64,000 bases of DNA from Pocillopora verrucosa (Eukaryota; Cnidaria; Anthozoa; Scleractinia; Pocilloporidae), in contig NC_089316.1 of the NCBI RefSeq assembly GCF_036669915.1, positions 5,992,271-6,056,270 on the forward strand. Direction: 5' to 3'. A program made the translations under genes and the position numbers. Position 1 is the first letter of the stretch. Every line of letters begins with the position of its first letter. Below, in pieces: positions 35,664-57,088 of this stretch. The notes under the pieces are model-generated. The model saw only the letters and a program-made list of their open reading frames with translations, searched no databases and had not been told where the DNA came from.

Positions 35664-37020
35664 CTTTAGATAAATTGGAGATATTTTTAACGAAGCCCTG
35701 ACATTTATGTGTGATTTTATCTAAGACTGGCCTTCTTTATCATCGTATCCATTACAGTTTCAGCAAAACCATCAATTATTTGGATTTAGCGTTACCGGGT
35801 AACGCTAAACTGAATAGTATGTATTACAAAACAATAGCTGAAAGAACCTTCTTTGGTAAATAACATCGCTGCGCGTACGTCATCTCATCTCAGTGGTGAT
35901 TAATCAATAACCAGAAATGAGGAACTCAGTCTGCTTTAGCTACAACGGAACAAGTACTTTGTCGCCTCCAATCAAATCGACACACTTACACAGATTTTTT
36001 TTTCTTTTAGATCCCTTTGGCTAGGGTTTTAAGTACTGAATTAATAACTTCATTTCTCTTGTAATTTTTCTCCTCCTGTTAGCACACGGCTCGGACATCT
36101 AGAAATAAATTATTTAAAGACTTTTTCCTTGAGTTTGTTGGCTTTACGATTGCCGAATAGCTAGAACTCTCAACTCTTACATATGTACTGAACTCAAAGT
36201 GAAGTGCAGATTTAAAGCGAAACGCACCGTAAATTCTTACATCAACCCTGTTTTTGATTGCCTTAATTTCGTGATGGGAAATACTATAAAACTTTAACCT
36301 TTCAAGACTTTCGACACTTCCCGTAAAATAATTATTTTCTTTTTTGGTTAAATCCTCAGAACTCGACAGAGGGAAACATCATTTGCGTTAAAGGTAAGAT
36401 CTAAGTGCGTATATCATCCTTATGAGCTGAACTCGATAGCAGCAAAAATCGGGAACTTAATTAGCAGTCCACACCAAGAAGAATAACGCAGTATTGAATT
36501 GAGAAAGATTATGTCTTTTCTCAGTACGGAATTTTTATCAGTTAAAGTTTTCTTTCTTTTTTTTTTCACCAGTTAAAAGTTTAAAACCAGTGTTTGCTTT
36601 GCCTTCTTTTTTGGTTGTTTTCCTACACTCAATTTATTTAGAGATATTCTCTGAAATGTTAAGGGTCGCATTGGTTTTTAACTCAATGCAAGGCACCTAT
36701 AGTCAATAACAACGAATATTCTGCTCAATCTCAATCAAAATTATGCACAAAGATGCACTAGTTATTATTTTTTTATAGCAATATCAGTCTCACAAATCAT
36801 GAGTTATCAGTTCCTTCTCGCTTTTTTATCTCTTTTTGCCGTACAAAAATAATACATACTTCAAGTAATTTTTTTTTATGAGAACCTAGTTTGCTGACGT
36901 TTGAACCAAAAGATAGTTATCGAGATTTGTTACTTTATTACGTAAGAAAAAAAACTGAAAAGTGATTTTTCTGATGTTTTATTGGGCTCATCCCACTAAT
37001 CTCGAGTTCTTATTTCATAA

Positions 37021-37275
<255 letters not shown>

Positions 37276-38430
37276 TAGTGCGCCGTTAGGAAAACAAAAC
37301 CTACCACGTAGGAAAACAAAATCAAAATTTGTATATTGTAGTTTTCCTGTATTTGTAGATTGTTCTTGATCCACAACGATAAGTCTGGACTCATTTATTT
37401 TCTTCAGTTCATTAATAATGATATTGTTTCCCTCTAAGAACTGCCACTCTTCATTGAAAAGCCTCCGTCTTCCCTGATAGTTCGAGAAAAACAAAGCGTC
37501 ACAATTCCTTGTGAAGCCACTGGCTTCCCACAACCTGTGGTCACATGGTCTAAAAATGGGCGCCTGATAGAGGACAAAACAAAGCAGTTTAAGAAAAGGA
37601 ATTTGGAAATAAGCGAAATGAAGTTTGAGGACCGTGGCATGTACACCTGCACAGCAGAGAATCTGTTGGGAAGAGTCGAGTTATCAGTGAACATTACAGT
37701 AAGAGGTATGTACATGACTTTGTATTAAGAAGAGAAAAATTAGCACCGTGGTCACCTGGATAGACGAAGGATAAAGAAATGAAGAGAAAATAAGTCATAA
37801 GTACCCCTTTGAAATGAATGACCAAAATTGTTAAATGCATGAAGTCCCAAACGTCTCGTATATTGATGCCAGTCTTAGCTTTAGCCCTCATAGTCTGAAA
37901 AGCAGGCGTAATTTTGGCCGGCGAGTTCCCAGTATTATCTTGGGGAAATTGTAACTATCATTCTTGACTTTTACAGCAGCGGAACTCTAGGGAGAGAATG
38001 TTATTTGTACCTAGAGGGTGAGCCATGGTCAAAAAGAAGTAGAGGGGAGGGGGTGAGGCAGTGAATATTACGCCTTTTCCCGACCCAATCCCCCCACCGT
38101 CAAATCTTAACTCCAAATCAAACATGACCGGTTGAATGAACAATCGCGAGCTTCTTAACGTTAACTCGCCCTAATAAAAAGCCTGCACTGCAGGCTGTAG
38201 CCCTCAGCGACATTTAATGCTGAGAAGTAAACATTAATGTGTAAATATGAAAGGGCATGCATTTGATGACTGAAATGCTAGCATAAGTATATTAGCTTAC
38301 AATTCCGCCCAATCCTAAAAGATTCAAATTTCAAGGCTATGGAGACTTTGGATTTAAATGTTCATTGTCTGAAGAAACATTTGGATATGAAGATATGCAA
38401 AGACAATTAATCTCAATTTTACCAATTTTC

Positions 38431-38453
38431 TGTTGTTGTTGTTGTTGTTGTTG
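38431..38453. repeat. (TTG)n microsatellite
   Basis: About seven to eight TGT/TTG units run into a poly-T tract upstream of the truncated Ig exon of C1. The C2 counterpart near 48285 is shorter, so the tract changed length after duplication. Confidence 0.8.
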
Positions 38454-38749
38454 TTTTTTTTCTATTGATGGATGTTTTGATTTCTTTTGTTCTTCATTTT
38501 GCCGTTTTTGTTTTGTTCTATCTTGTTCTGACCTTTTTGTTGTCGCAGTACCAGCAAAATTTATCTCCGAGCCTAAGCGTTCTGTGACAGCCTACAAGAC
38601 ATGGGACATGACTCTGAAATGCGACTACATTTGAATACATTTGGTGTAAAAACCAAAATTGTAAGAAGTCGAATACAAAAAATGAATAGAAAAATCGCAA
38701 ATGAAAGATCCAATCATAAAAAGAGTTTGAAAAGGTTTCCTCGCTACAA

Positions 38750-38944
38750 GTTGTGGCATTTCAGGCGCCTGTTTTTTTTAATGGTAATATAATATTCGCT
38801 GTTTTCTTTGCAAGAAGCGATCTTGTGAAATCAAGGATCATATTCCACTTTGTTCTCGGTTTGGTAGGTTGTTTTCATTTGAAAGCAAGCTTAATCAAGT
38901 TCCCGCGCACGACATTTCCTAGAATTGATAATCGTTGAACCGAA
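38750..38944 (+). promoter_or_regulatory. B-type leader upstream of B2
   Basis: It is nearly identical to the leader of B1 and ends at the start codon. It sits only about 120 bases downstream of the C1 break, so B2 kept its proximal leader but lost its original upstream neighbourhood. Confidence 0.45.
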
Positions 38945-41900
38945 ATGGACGTACACGTAGAGGAAACAAAAGCGAGTCATTCAAAGAAATGCAATAATCT
39001 TCACAAGGCTTCCTTGGTGTTGTCAGTTCTTGCAATTCTCCTAACAATTGCGCTGTTCCTAAGAATGGAGATCAGCACGCAAATGTTGGAAGTTAAGGTC
39101 ACCCTTGAAATCCAAGAGATCAAGGAAACTCTGAAATCGGTAAAAGATGCTCGCTTCCCCAACCGTGTAAACGACCATCTTGATGCTTCAAGTGGTAGGT
39201 GGTATAACTTTTATATATTTTCTCTTACTTCTGTAAGATTCCTGTACGCCATTATCAAGGCAGTTTGTATCATCAGTCATAATATTGGTAATAATCTCAG
39301 AAATGATACACAGGCTGGGCTTCTTTGCTGTTGGTGTTGATTTAGCAATAACGTATCACCTTATGCATATGGATATAATGATTCAAAATCCACTCTCACT
39401 TAATTCCAGAGATCGTTCTGGGCTTAAAGCTAGATATTTGCATTGGAGGACATTCTTTTCCTTTTTTTTTACTTTTGGTAGAATCTTATGTAATCTTGAC
39501 TCTTCATGGTGCACAATTTGAGGGAATTTGTTAATAGAGATTCAAGTTGTAATTGTGACCTGAAAGTCATAGAATTATCTGCGATGCGAACGCGCGATTC
39601 CTTCTAAATCTATGAGATAACAAACAGCAAAATAGCGCTGGAGGGATTAGGAGATAAGGCAGTGCGGGAGCGGATCTAGAACAGTCATCACTCATGCTAC
39701 TTTCCGACTTACAGACAGACCTTTGGTGACCTTGATCAAAGTTTGGTCCGGTTTATGTTACAACCAGTCCCCTCTGCATGCAGCTAGATTCGACTTTAGT
39801 TCCATTTCAGAAGGAAGATTTCTGGCAAGGATATTTTCATCATTAAGCTTACTTGGACCATATGAATACCTCTGATGTCTCTTATCCTCCTCTTTTTTTT
39901 TCTCTTTAATCATCACAATACTCATCTATGTCAACTTATTCAAATATCCTGCACGGCTCAGTAACCACATTAGTGGCATGTTTTGGTGCGTTTTGCACAC
40001 GTAGAACGGGATAATAAATTAAAAGGTCGGTAGCAGGCCTTTCTTATACCTAATGAATCACTACCACAGAAGTTATCCCGAATTTGTCGCTTTTACTTTT
40101 ACAGGTTCATCTTTAAAGATGGCCCCGAGTCACGCGATAGAACATAATTGAAGCTAATCCGCGTCACTAAAGGCCACAGCCAGAGCAACCTCTATAAAAA
40201 CACTTATACCTAAAAATATTTATCTGTCGTGATGAAGAACTGCAAGTCTTTGTTTCTTTTCCCAAAATAGTTATTTGATCTCTTCTTGGTCAGCCCTACT
40301 CAACCAGTCGTTCGGCTTAACCAGAACTTTATTTAAGATTTAGATGTGCCCAAACACAAAAGCATTCATATTGCAATAATTCTCATGAATTCGTCATAGA
40401 TTGTGGCGTAGCCACGTACGGAAGTTAACAAGAAATTCCTTCTTTTTTTCAAGTCATCAAGTACAGCAGTAAAATTGTCCGCCGAAGTTTAAGTGCCCAG
40501 CGCAACGTTTCTGGCGATTCAGAAGAAGCTGATACTGCAATAAAAAAGTACATGGCCTCTCTTATCACTGAATCTATCGAGTCTTATTGCCAACCCACGA
40601 AGAAATTGTGTATGGCAGGTCCCCCTGGACCAGAGGGAATTCCAGGAAAGGACGGTATAGAAGGTCCAGAGGGCCGCCCTGGAAAACCTGGATTGCGAGG
40701 AGACCCTGGGGTAGATGGAATAAAGGGAGATGCAGGAAACCCAGGAATTAAAGGCCAAAAAGGTGCCCTAAATATCAGATCGAGTTCTTTTTTTAACAAG
40801 ATAGAAATAATGTATTTGACGTATTTTTGCTTGTTGCTATAAAAAAGGTTTGCAGGTTATTCGGTCACATTTATTATCATTTTATAGTGAAGTGTAAAAA
40901 TTTATCAAACTTTTCCGATTTCACTCCACAATCCTCATCCACACCCGTAAACCTGTGGCTGACCATTTATTAGCATTTAAGGAGAATATATTTGAAACAG
41001 TTGTCTTTTTTTATTACAAAGCTGCTCAGAGAGTCGCGCAGTGTAAGAATTTGCCAATTTTTTTTTATCAGAATTGGATGATCAACTCTTTGAATCTCGC
41101 GAGATCTCATATTGGAAATACTGAATTCACCGATCCCTTATGAATCATATCGCTGATGTCGAAGCTTAAATAGAATCAAACTCACGACCTAAATTTTTTT
41201 ACTTCCTTGTTTTATAAGGAGACACAGGCTATCCTGGAAATCCAGGACCTAAAGGTGAACCAGGAGAGTCTATTTTTGCTCCAGATATAAACGTATCTCC
41301 TGCGTCACTCACAGTCACAGAGAAACAGACCGCCACGTTTAACTGCTCAGCTGATGGTAATCCAAAACCCAGAGTAACTTGGAGTAAAGTTAATAAAACG
41401 GGAATGGAGAATTTGGACAGCCACGGCAATGAACTTCAGATCAGGAATGTTGAGTATAATGACTCGGGGAGTTACGTTTGCATGGCTGAAAATGTATTAG
41501 GAAAAGTGCAGAAAGAAGTAACGCTTTTTGTGGAAGGTGAGATACAACCTTTGACACGCCAAATACATTTTAAAAGCCTCAGATGTAAAGTAACAGACTT
41601 AAGGGGACTTCCAGTTTTGCACAGCTTTGAATCGAGCATTTCCAATTTTTCAACCCTTCGGGAAGTTATTTGAAACAGTTATCACTGATTTCTTTTTTGG
41701 TCATTCAAATTTACTTCTTTGCTAGTTTCGCCTTCAATTTAGTAAAGAATGATATTCGTTCAGGTTCCCTATAACCTGAAATCTTCCTTTCAGTCTTCCT
41801 TTGGCACAAATGTCAAATGTTTTAAAGTTTTACGAAATGTCTACGACGATGTGAACTTAAGTTTATATACTTTCTTTTTCATCAATCTAGTGCCTCCGGA

Positions 41901-43599
41901 GTTCACAAAGAGACCAGATCGGTTTCTAAGAGTAATGGGAAAGTCGGACGCCTCCATCCCTTGCCGAGCATTTGGCTTTCCTCCACCGACGATTGTCTGG
42001 TCAAGAGGCCTATTATCCTTACCAAAAGGCCGAAATTCTGTTACAAAACACAACTTGACCATCTCCAACTTCAGTCCTGAAGATGCAGGTGTTTATCAGT
42101 GCAAAGCCGGCAACAAACTTGGCACTATTAGTGCGTTGACAACCTTGAATTACGTCTCACCAGGTCAGGAGCAAATAATTAATTTCAGCCATCCATTAAT
42201 CCATCTATTCATTCATACAGACAAACGCAACGTCCAAGAATTATTTTCTTTTTATTCAACAAAGCGAAGATTTAACCTAGATTGACTTATTTATCGCTAT
42301 CAGTCATCTTTCTCTGAATAAACGATTTCTTCATATGTGGGTTAATTGTGATTTCATTAACGCGTGCAGAGTCGTGAGATTTAAGTTTGCAAAGTCACAG
42401 TGATAAATTAATTTCCTTCCTTGCGTGATGAATGTGGGAATCATTCGCCTCTATGTGGGAGAAACCTGGTGTTCTCCCTCACACTACTCATGGATGGCTT
42501 GTTGCTGTGACGGTGATCATCAGTTATTATGCTACAGTGAAACAAAATGAAAGAATAACAACTTACAGGGAATTGTTGATAAATGTGAGAAAAATTGTTT
42601 TCACTCCTTCCTTCTCTGTCTCTGTCTCTCTCTCTCTCTCGACTTTCCACTTCGTGACTCATTGCACTTTGGTAAAATTTAAATATAACAGCTTGCTGTA
42701 TTTTTGTTAAATTATAGAGTCCTGGATGAATTCAGCAATAATAGGGGGGAACGCCCTTTATCAGACTCAACTTCACGAGTTCCTGACGCCCGCAGTCGGA
42801 AATCATCCGCAGTGGCTGCTGTGTTTCCGCGCTTGTACTCACGGCTGGGCGGCCAGTACCTTCCACAGCAGATGTGATGGGAAGCGGAACACGGTCACTA
42901 TCATAAAAGTGGAACAGTACGTGTTTGGAGGATACACGGACATTCCCTGGGGTAAATGAAATAATTCCAATTAATTGGTATCTTTTGCTATGCCAATTTT
43001 ATCTCTTATTCTTTACAAAAAAAGTAATCATGGCCAGCTAAATAGCACGTAAATGCCTAGATGTATTTCGAGAACGTTTTCGTTTTCTTTTTGCTTTTTG
43101 TTTGTGATTGATGAGCATTAATATTTCTGATGACGAGTATGAGCTATAGTTACAGAGCATGATTGGAGCAGATAGATTGAAAACCAATGCGAAAGTGACC
43201 GAGTGAGTCCTTCAAAGAAAAAGAGAAGTATTCATGGATAAATTGACTGATGGAAAAAAATACTTATTTTATTCGCCAGATTCTAGGAGTGGATATGGTT
43301 ATACTTCCAAAGCTTTCATATTCTCTCTTCGCAATTCAAGAGGACTGAAACCATTCAAAAGCATGGTGAAACAGCCACAATATGCCATTTACAAGAAGTC
43401 CAGCTATGGTCCAACATTTGGCTTCGACCATGAGCTCTACATTGCTGACAATGCCAACGTCGGTACATCATCACACACAAAATCTCATCGATACAGCTCC
43501 TACTCATCCTTTCCGGGTAGTAGTTGGAGGCGATCTAATATCTTAGCTGGGAGTCAGAGCTTCCAAATTGCTGACTGGGAGGTCTTTTATGTGGATTAA
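38945..43599 (+). CDS. B2: type II membrane collagen-Ig-Ig-TLDc protein
   Basis: Six exons: 38945-39194, 40454-40762, 41219-41536, 41891-42163, 42718-42951, 43280-43599; phase 1 throughout, 567 residues. Compared with B1 by hand: 2 changes in exon 1, 1 in the collagen exon, 1 in Ig1, 4 in Ig2, 3 in the first TLDc exon, but about 24 substitutions plus a two-residue deletion in the last exon of about 107 residues. The changes centre on the part after AIYK ([19 protein letters not shown], against [19 protein letters not shown] in B1). The TLDc frame motifs and the DWEVFYVD end are unchanged. It is predicted to be a surface or shed trimer like B1, perhaps with a different binding face. Confidence 0.83.
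42614..42640. repeat. CT-rich microsatellite
   Basis: TCTGTCTCTGTCTCTCTCTC and following bases lie in the intron before the first TLDc exon of B2. The equivalent B1 site has only short CT runs. Confidence 0.7.
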
Positions 43600-44575
43600 C
43601 TCTGTTCGACTCAAACAACTTATTCCACCTTAGATATAATTTTTAAATCTCTTTTAATTTACCCTGAGTAGGAGCCCAGGTTATTCTCATCTTCATTTTG
43701 ATACAAGGAGGAGAGGAGTAGAGGCCCCCTTCCATATTTCTAAGGTGATGCCTCTCTCCTGCTCCTCTATGATTTTGCGTTTGAGCTATATAGTTGCCAT
43801 ATGCAGTAGGTACAAAACGTGACTTTTAGAGACTTAATTAGTTGGAGACGACAGTTAAAAAAGGCGAAGAGTATCTACATTGTGCACTTAAAGGAAAAGG
43901 GACAGAAATAGTGGGCATGTAAACAATGGAAATCCAAATTAGGCTAAAGGGTAATATTTGTATCAGGACAATCTATTTTAAATGTATTAAACCTTGTTTT
44001 AAGTCAAGTTTTAAATGCTTTCCCTCAGTCAGAAAAGCGATACTCAATTCTTGCGAAGCAGAAGAAATCACGTTTCCTTTAACTAAACTAAACGATTAAC
44101 CTTTGAGACATTTTCCTAACAAGAGTCCAATTCAAAAGTGCAAAATTCCTTAAGAATACCTTCTTGGCCTGAATATCTCGCGATATTATTTCCTGTAGAT
44201 TTACATCTGAGCTTGTGTACGTTGAAATATTTAACCTAAATTTTCTATGCTTACATTTTAGTTTAGGTAGCTCCTTCGGAAATTATCTTCCCACGCGATC
44301 CGTTATTTGAGGATTTCTTTCAATCCACAACAATATTTTTGGTTTAAATCGTGCCACCACACTCGAAATATTGCGTGACACAGCACCTAAAACATCCCTT
44401 AATGCTTTTTAGTGTTCTCCGGTGTTGAAGTGATTCGCTGTGAACTCGTAAAATATGTGACACTAAGGACCCTTTTTACAGTTTTTCTATTTTATCAAAC
44501 ATTCACTTAAATGTTGCGAGAGTTATTCAAATGTGCGTCAGGATCCTAAAATTTCGCTTGTTTACCTGTAAAATG
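43600..44575. other. B2-C2 spacer, no gene
   Basis: It aligns with 33577-34729 but is shorter through several deletions. The last 300 bases are nearly identical to the first copy. No exon is supported. Confidence 0.45.
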
Positions 44576-44780
44576 AAAATTGATAATTTTGCTGAAATTG
44601 TAATAGGTACGATTATAAAGAAGGTCGTCTTAGATAGAAACACGTATCAATGTCAGGCCTCTGTTTGAAATATGTCCAGTTTAGAACATCCTGTTTATCT
44701 GAAACCCCACATAAAATCCCTCGGTTATGTTTCAAGCCATTGTTCGCCAGCCCTAAATCCTTACATCTGTTTCAAAAGAG

Positions 44781-52040
<7,260 letters not shown>

Positions 52041-52219
52041 AAAGTCTTAAGAAACAGAAGAAAACAAAAAAAGAACCATTTACTAGTTCAGAGGTCTCTT
52101 TTTGTATTTTAACAAGAAAATTGTAAACAGCGTATGATTGTTGTCTTGTGTAATTATACTCTACTTTCATCTTTGATATAAATGTCAGTTATTTATTAAA
52201 ATACCAATTAAGAAAACTT

Positions 52220-52225
52220 AATAAA
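52220..52225 (+). terminator. Probable polyadenylation signal of C2 (AATAAA)
   Basis: AATAAA occurs 180 bases after the C2 stop codon, the first canonical hexamer downstream of it in the + orientation seen by eye. Cleavage would be expected 10-30 bases further on. Confidence 0.45.
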
Positions 52226-54809
52226 CATGACTTATGTTTAAGGCTGTGCCTTCATTACGCTAAATTAGTGGGTCTTGCTGTTAACCCTCTAACCTCCAGA
52301 AGTGATTTACATGTAATTTCTCCTTAAAGTATCCATAAATTATCCAGCAAACAGGTAGTGAGATTACTCAAACTTATCAGGTTAAAGATTTTACCGTACC
52401 TCGACTTCTTTCCTTTTTTCCGGTAGCTTTCTCTTTTTTGCACTTTTTTTTCGCTGTCTTGCTCTAGTTTTAAAATTGCCGTTCTCAAAACTTAATCTTC
52501 TGCCCCCATACGAATACTTTTAGATACACTCCATTTGATCGTCCCACAACAGTTGCACTTTGGTTTATAATTCGATTCTTGGTGTTATATTTTTTTCCTT
52601 TTTTTATTCTCTAAAGTCCTTTATTTAATCCCCGTGTTAATTTTTCCATCCTCTACCCAGAGTTCCTTGTTTCTTTATGGTTATTCTTAACTCCTTCTTG
52701 CTTCTACACCCCGTTTCTCTTATTTTATCCAATTTGACAATAATTCTCAGCCAAAAAAAACACATTACAGCATCATGATGTGAATAGGTTCCTTTGCATC
52801 CTTTAATACTGCAGTGTTCTGTAATGTAAACATATTCCCCACAGACGATGTGTGACTCAAACAAGCTTTTGTAAATTTCGTTTGAACCTAGTTAGTAGTA
52901 TCAAGAGATTATCTCCTCCTGGCCATACCGTCTAATTTTCAAAAAGCGTGCATACGTTCCTGCAATTTCGCTCTGTTCGCTGGTAGAACGTAAGACTGGC
53001 AAATCTGCAGAAAATTTAAGGGATAGCATTTCAAAAGAGGCCTGATATTATAATTAGCACTTCAAATGGAAGTGTAGTTCATTGTTGTAGAGTAGTCCTA
53101 GGTCAAGTGATCACTTTCATTCCTTTAATTCAACTGTTTTTGATTAAATGATCAAGATAATATATTTAGCGTACAACACTCGTAATCAGCTATTTTACTT
53201 TCACTTAGGAGAGTATATTTACAGCACGACTGGAAGTTCCTTTCAGTAGTGACGCTATGTGACCTTATGTGACGCAATACACTACAATTGTCATCATCTC
53301 CCGGTAGGCTTCAGTATCTCCAAATCGTAACTTCTTGACTAAAATTTTTAAATACCACCGAAATTGCTGACCTCAGCGCGCACCATATTTGTTTAAAATT
53401 ACTCGATCATCAACTATCATGAACCGTTTAAACGCAAATATGATTGATGGTCAATGATATTGAATGAAGGTTGAAACTATCTCCTATTATCATCAACAAT
53501 CACGTTTGTTTGAACTGGAGCTCTAGTCCTTTGAATGAAAGTACTCGCTGAGGCATTAGTTAGTTATCCTTGTTCTCTTTTTATCCAGTAAGAAATAGTT
53601 TAGATGTATATTTGTACTTATTGGAATAACAAAATGGAAAAGTCAAAAACAACAAAAAAAGTTGTTAGACCAACAGTTTCTCGCCACTCTACTCCAATCA
53701 CTGATCACAAATTCGAGTTCTTCAGTGATCGTGCTACCTGAAGAATCGTCCTCTTAGACCTGAGCTGTTCAATCAAACGTATCCGTGCGTATTTAATCCG
53801 AAATATTTCGCTCCTGAGTTCTTCTATTTGACCTCTCAGAGATTTACAGGAAGCAAGGTGACAAAGATTAGACTAAAGATTTGACGTAAAATGGCACCAT
53901 TATCTTGCAGAATGTCTCAACCTAATTTCTTACTATCGGAAAAAACTTTCCAGACGTAATTTCTGTACCTTTTATCCACCTCTTTCGTTTAGAAAATACA
54001 CGAAACTCTTTCCTTGAAGTTCCAGATCCCAAAAAGTCACCTAACGATTTCAAAAGACTTGAGGACGTAAAAGTAATAAATCAAAACACGAATTTATTTT
54101 CACCACATTTTATTGTTTTTTGTTTTTCTTTTTTGTGCTGCCTGTTTAATTAAACTGTGGAACTTTTTCGTTCCGTAAGCACAATATTCAAAGCTACAAA
54201 AAAGCACAATAACAATGAAGGAACCATAATATGGTGGATCCTAAAAAAAGCATTAAAACATTCGTAGCTGTAAACTACAGGTTTAGTTAATGGGGATTTA
54301 TGTGACGGGAATATCTTCATCCATAAACTTGAGATGAATAACCCGTTTTTAAAAAGACATTACATGTATTTCTCTTCTTACATCCCACTCTCTGAGTCTT
54401 TTTTTGTTTTGTTTTTTTGAATTTTTTTGGAACCTTTATGGAATTTTTTTAGAACTTTTTTGAACTTTTATACATTTTTTTTTTGGTTTGAATTTTCCAT
54501 TTTTTTTTATTCTACAGCTTTTGTTCTGTATTGATCTTGGCAGTTTCTTTAACTGTTGCTTTCTTTGGGTAAGTAATGTAAAGCAAGTTTGCTGGAAGTA
54601 GAAGCAAACCAGTCGTCCTAACCTAAAAAAACGAACTCAACAAAAATAAATATACCCTTAAGTACGTTCGGGTACCTGAGTAAGCAAACGTATTGATTAA
54701 TTCTTAATCAACACACAAACGTAAAAGACATCTACGCTTTGTAGCAAAACAACGAAGTACAACTCTCTAAGACCGCACTACATGAGTAAATTTTGAAAAA
54801 TCGTAACAT

Positions 54810-54847
54810 GCTATCAATACTACTTCAAACGAAGTAGTATTGATAGC
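54810..54847. repeat. Perfect 17-bp hairpin
   Basis: GCTATCAATACTACTTC, a 4-base spacer AAAC, then GAAGTAGTATTGATAGC. It is a perfect inverted repeat in unique spacer. It is too short for a typical animal microRNA precursor; it may be a transposon footprint or a structural element. Confidence 0.7.
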
Positions 54848-57088
54848 TCTAAAATCTCTTGTAACTGCTGTTCTGAAATGATCCCCTTTAAATGAACTTG
54901 CCCGTCTAAGCTTCAATAAAGACATATTCGATCGTAAGTCTCATGATTTACACTAGTACTCGGTTAAGGTAAATTTTCTCGAATGACGCTACCCCCCCTT
55001 CTCCCAATCCGATTCGTTAACTTATTCCTCCTTCTAAAAGAATTTTTAACTTTTTCACGAAAACGGTGTAATTTTTTTTCTTTTTTGTCCCGCAGGAGCT
55101 TGTTTTAAGATTTTTTTGGCGCGTTTTTTCAAGTTTTCGTTATGATTTTTCAGCTATCCACAAAAAATATCTCTACAATTATAAATTTGATAACACTGCT
55201 ATGTCTTACTCTTCTACAACTAATCTTCACACAACACATCCTACAAATCATGCACGATCAACGGATAACAACAAACGGTGAAAGTAAACAGGAACTGAAC
55301 AGGAACGGGAACAACAAGGACAACAAAAACCACAAAGACAATAATAATAGGAAGAAGGGTGTAAATTTCGAAAACACCGCAACTACGAAAAATAGAACTG
55401 TTAAAACATGGAAACGATTAGCTATTTCATTGTAATGCTATTTTTTCGTTGTAAATCATTGCTGTTACTTTCAATAACCTCATTTTAGAATCTTTCAGGG
55501 ATCTCTTGAGAATTTACACATGGAGAAGTACTTGTAAAAGTTGTAAACCTGGCAAGTTCAATTATTAAAAAAAATTTAAGTCAAAAAAATCGATCGGTGT
55601 CAAAACAGCGACAAGAAACAAACCAAAACTTCCTCAAACAAAACAAACACAAAATAAACAAACAATCGACTGGGAACATTTCATGACTCAAGATAAAAAT
55701 TAAGAGATGGCGCGAGATACCTGGCAACCATTTAAGTCCAAGTTTTCAACGATTAAAAATACGACAAATTAAGCGGAAATAAAATATTTCTGCGGCATGA
55801 GAACAACACGCCCTGGGCCTCAGCCCTTGAATGGAGTAGAATTTTAGTTTAAGGCTTTCGATTATCTAAGCTTGGGATTGCATTGTGCAATAATTTTTAA
55901 GGTCGACATTGAGCCATTGTATAGACTGTAAGGTCTCGGATCTGGCTCCGAATCAGCCCTTTGGTCATTTTCCCCGAGAACTTTTTAGGCACATTTTCCT
56001 TTAACCAAAGCTCTGAGTACATAATTTTTTGAAAATAAATGACCACCAGTTGTTTCGCTGCGATTTCCTGTGATGGTGGAAACCAAATCAAATTTCAAGT
56101 TGCAAAGGTGATATTATCGATTTCAAATGACTGTATGCTATAAAATATCTTCACACGTTGCACGGATTCTGCTAAACGGCCTAAAAATGCAGAATAAACC
56201 TAGTCACTATATGTTGTGAAGTGAAACTGAAAAAGGATGCTTTCAATTGCCGAGTAAAGCAAAAGCACGCTGGTCGAGAATCCAGTTCCTCTTCCTCTCA
56301 CATGGCAAACCTTTCTAACAATTGTACCAAAAAAAAAAATTAACCTCCCTAAAATTAACTGAAAGGGATTACATGAAGACATGGAATTAAGACAACGATT
56401 GCGGAAGTAACACAATCTCCCTTCTGTGCATTCGCACACTTCATGAGTTGTCACGCGCATTAAAAAACTGTATCTAACTTCTCTGATTAACATGGTTATG
56501 TAGTCTTAATAAGTATAGCTAGTGTCAAAAATATCACTCAAAACACACCACCAAATGTTATAATCTCCCAACAAAACCTCAAAAAACCTGAACTTCGTAT
56601 GAAATATAAAATCGTGCATGTTCTATCAAGCAACTCAAATATGAATAGTGACAAAAGAAATTGAAATAACAGATATTCAACGTCAAGTTTAAACAAAGAC
56701 AATATGTGTAACTGTGTAAACTATGATCACAAAAATTATTGAATGTGGGGCAATATGCCCTACTTTCCATTGAGTTGGTGAATAAATTCAAAATTAACTC
56801 CACCCCCTCAAAAACATCGAGGCCACATCGTTTCCATGTGGTGGCCCAAAGCAGTTCGCAGTACTTATGATTCGATGTGCTATTACTTCCACTCTGAATT
56901 GGCCGATGATAAAACAAGAGCATCAAACGAATGTCCAATCATTGGTTAATAAATGTCTCTTTCTCCGCGTATCATTATACCAATCACAAAGCCACCATTA
57001 GCTTCGACACTTTCTCGTTAAAAAAAGTAAGATTAAACTTAAACCTCTACTTTTCAATACCTAAACAAGTTGAGTTTTTAAATAACCA

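Larger units (their letters stand above)
52041..57088. other. Spacer between C2 and the TNIP-like gene; no supported gene
   Basis: AT-rich sequence. A canonical AATAAA at 52220-52225, 180 bases after the C2 stop, is the likely C2 polyadenylation signal. A perfect hairpin lies at 54810-54847. The best open frame (55142-55435, 97 residues) has one hydrophobic segment followed by an Asn/Lys-rich tail (NKDNKNHKDNNNRKK). It has no paralogue here and no clear splice context, so it is not called. The rest shows no coding pattern by eye. The 3' untranslated region of the minus-strand gene may extend into its right end. Confidence 0.45.

Noticed and set aside
55142..55435. 97-residue frame with a hydrophobic segment and Asn/Lys-rich tail
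   Set aside because: AT-rich low-complexity composition, no paralogue in the window and no clear downstream exon; not enough to call a gene.
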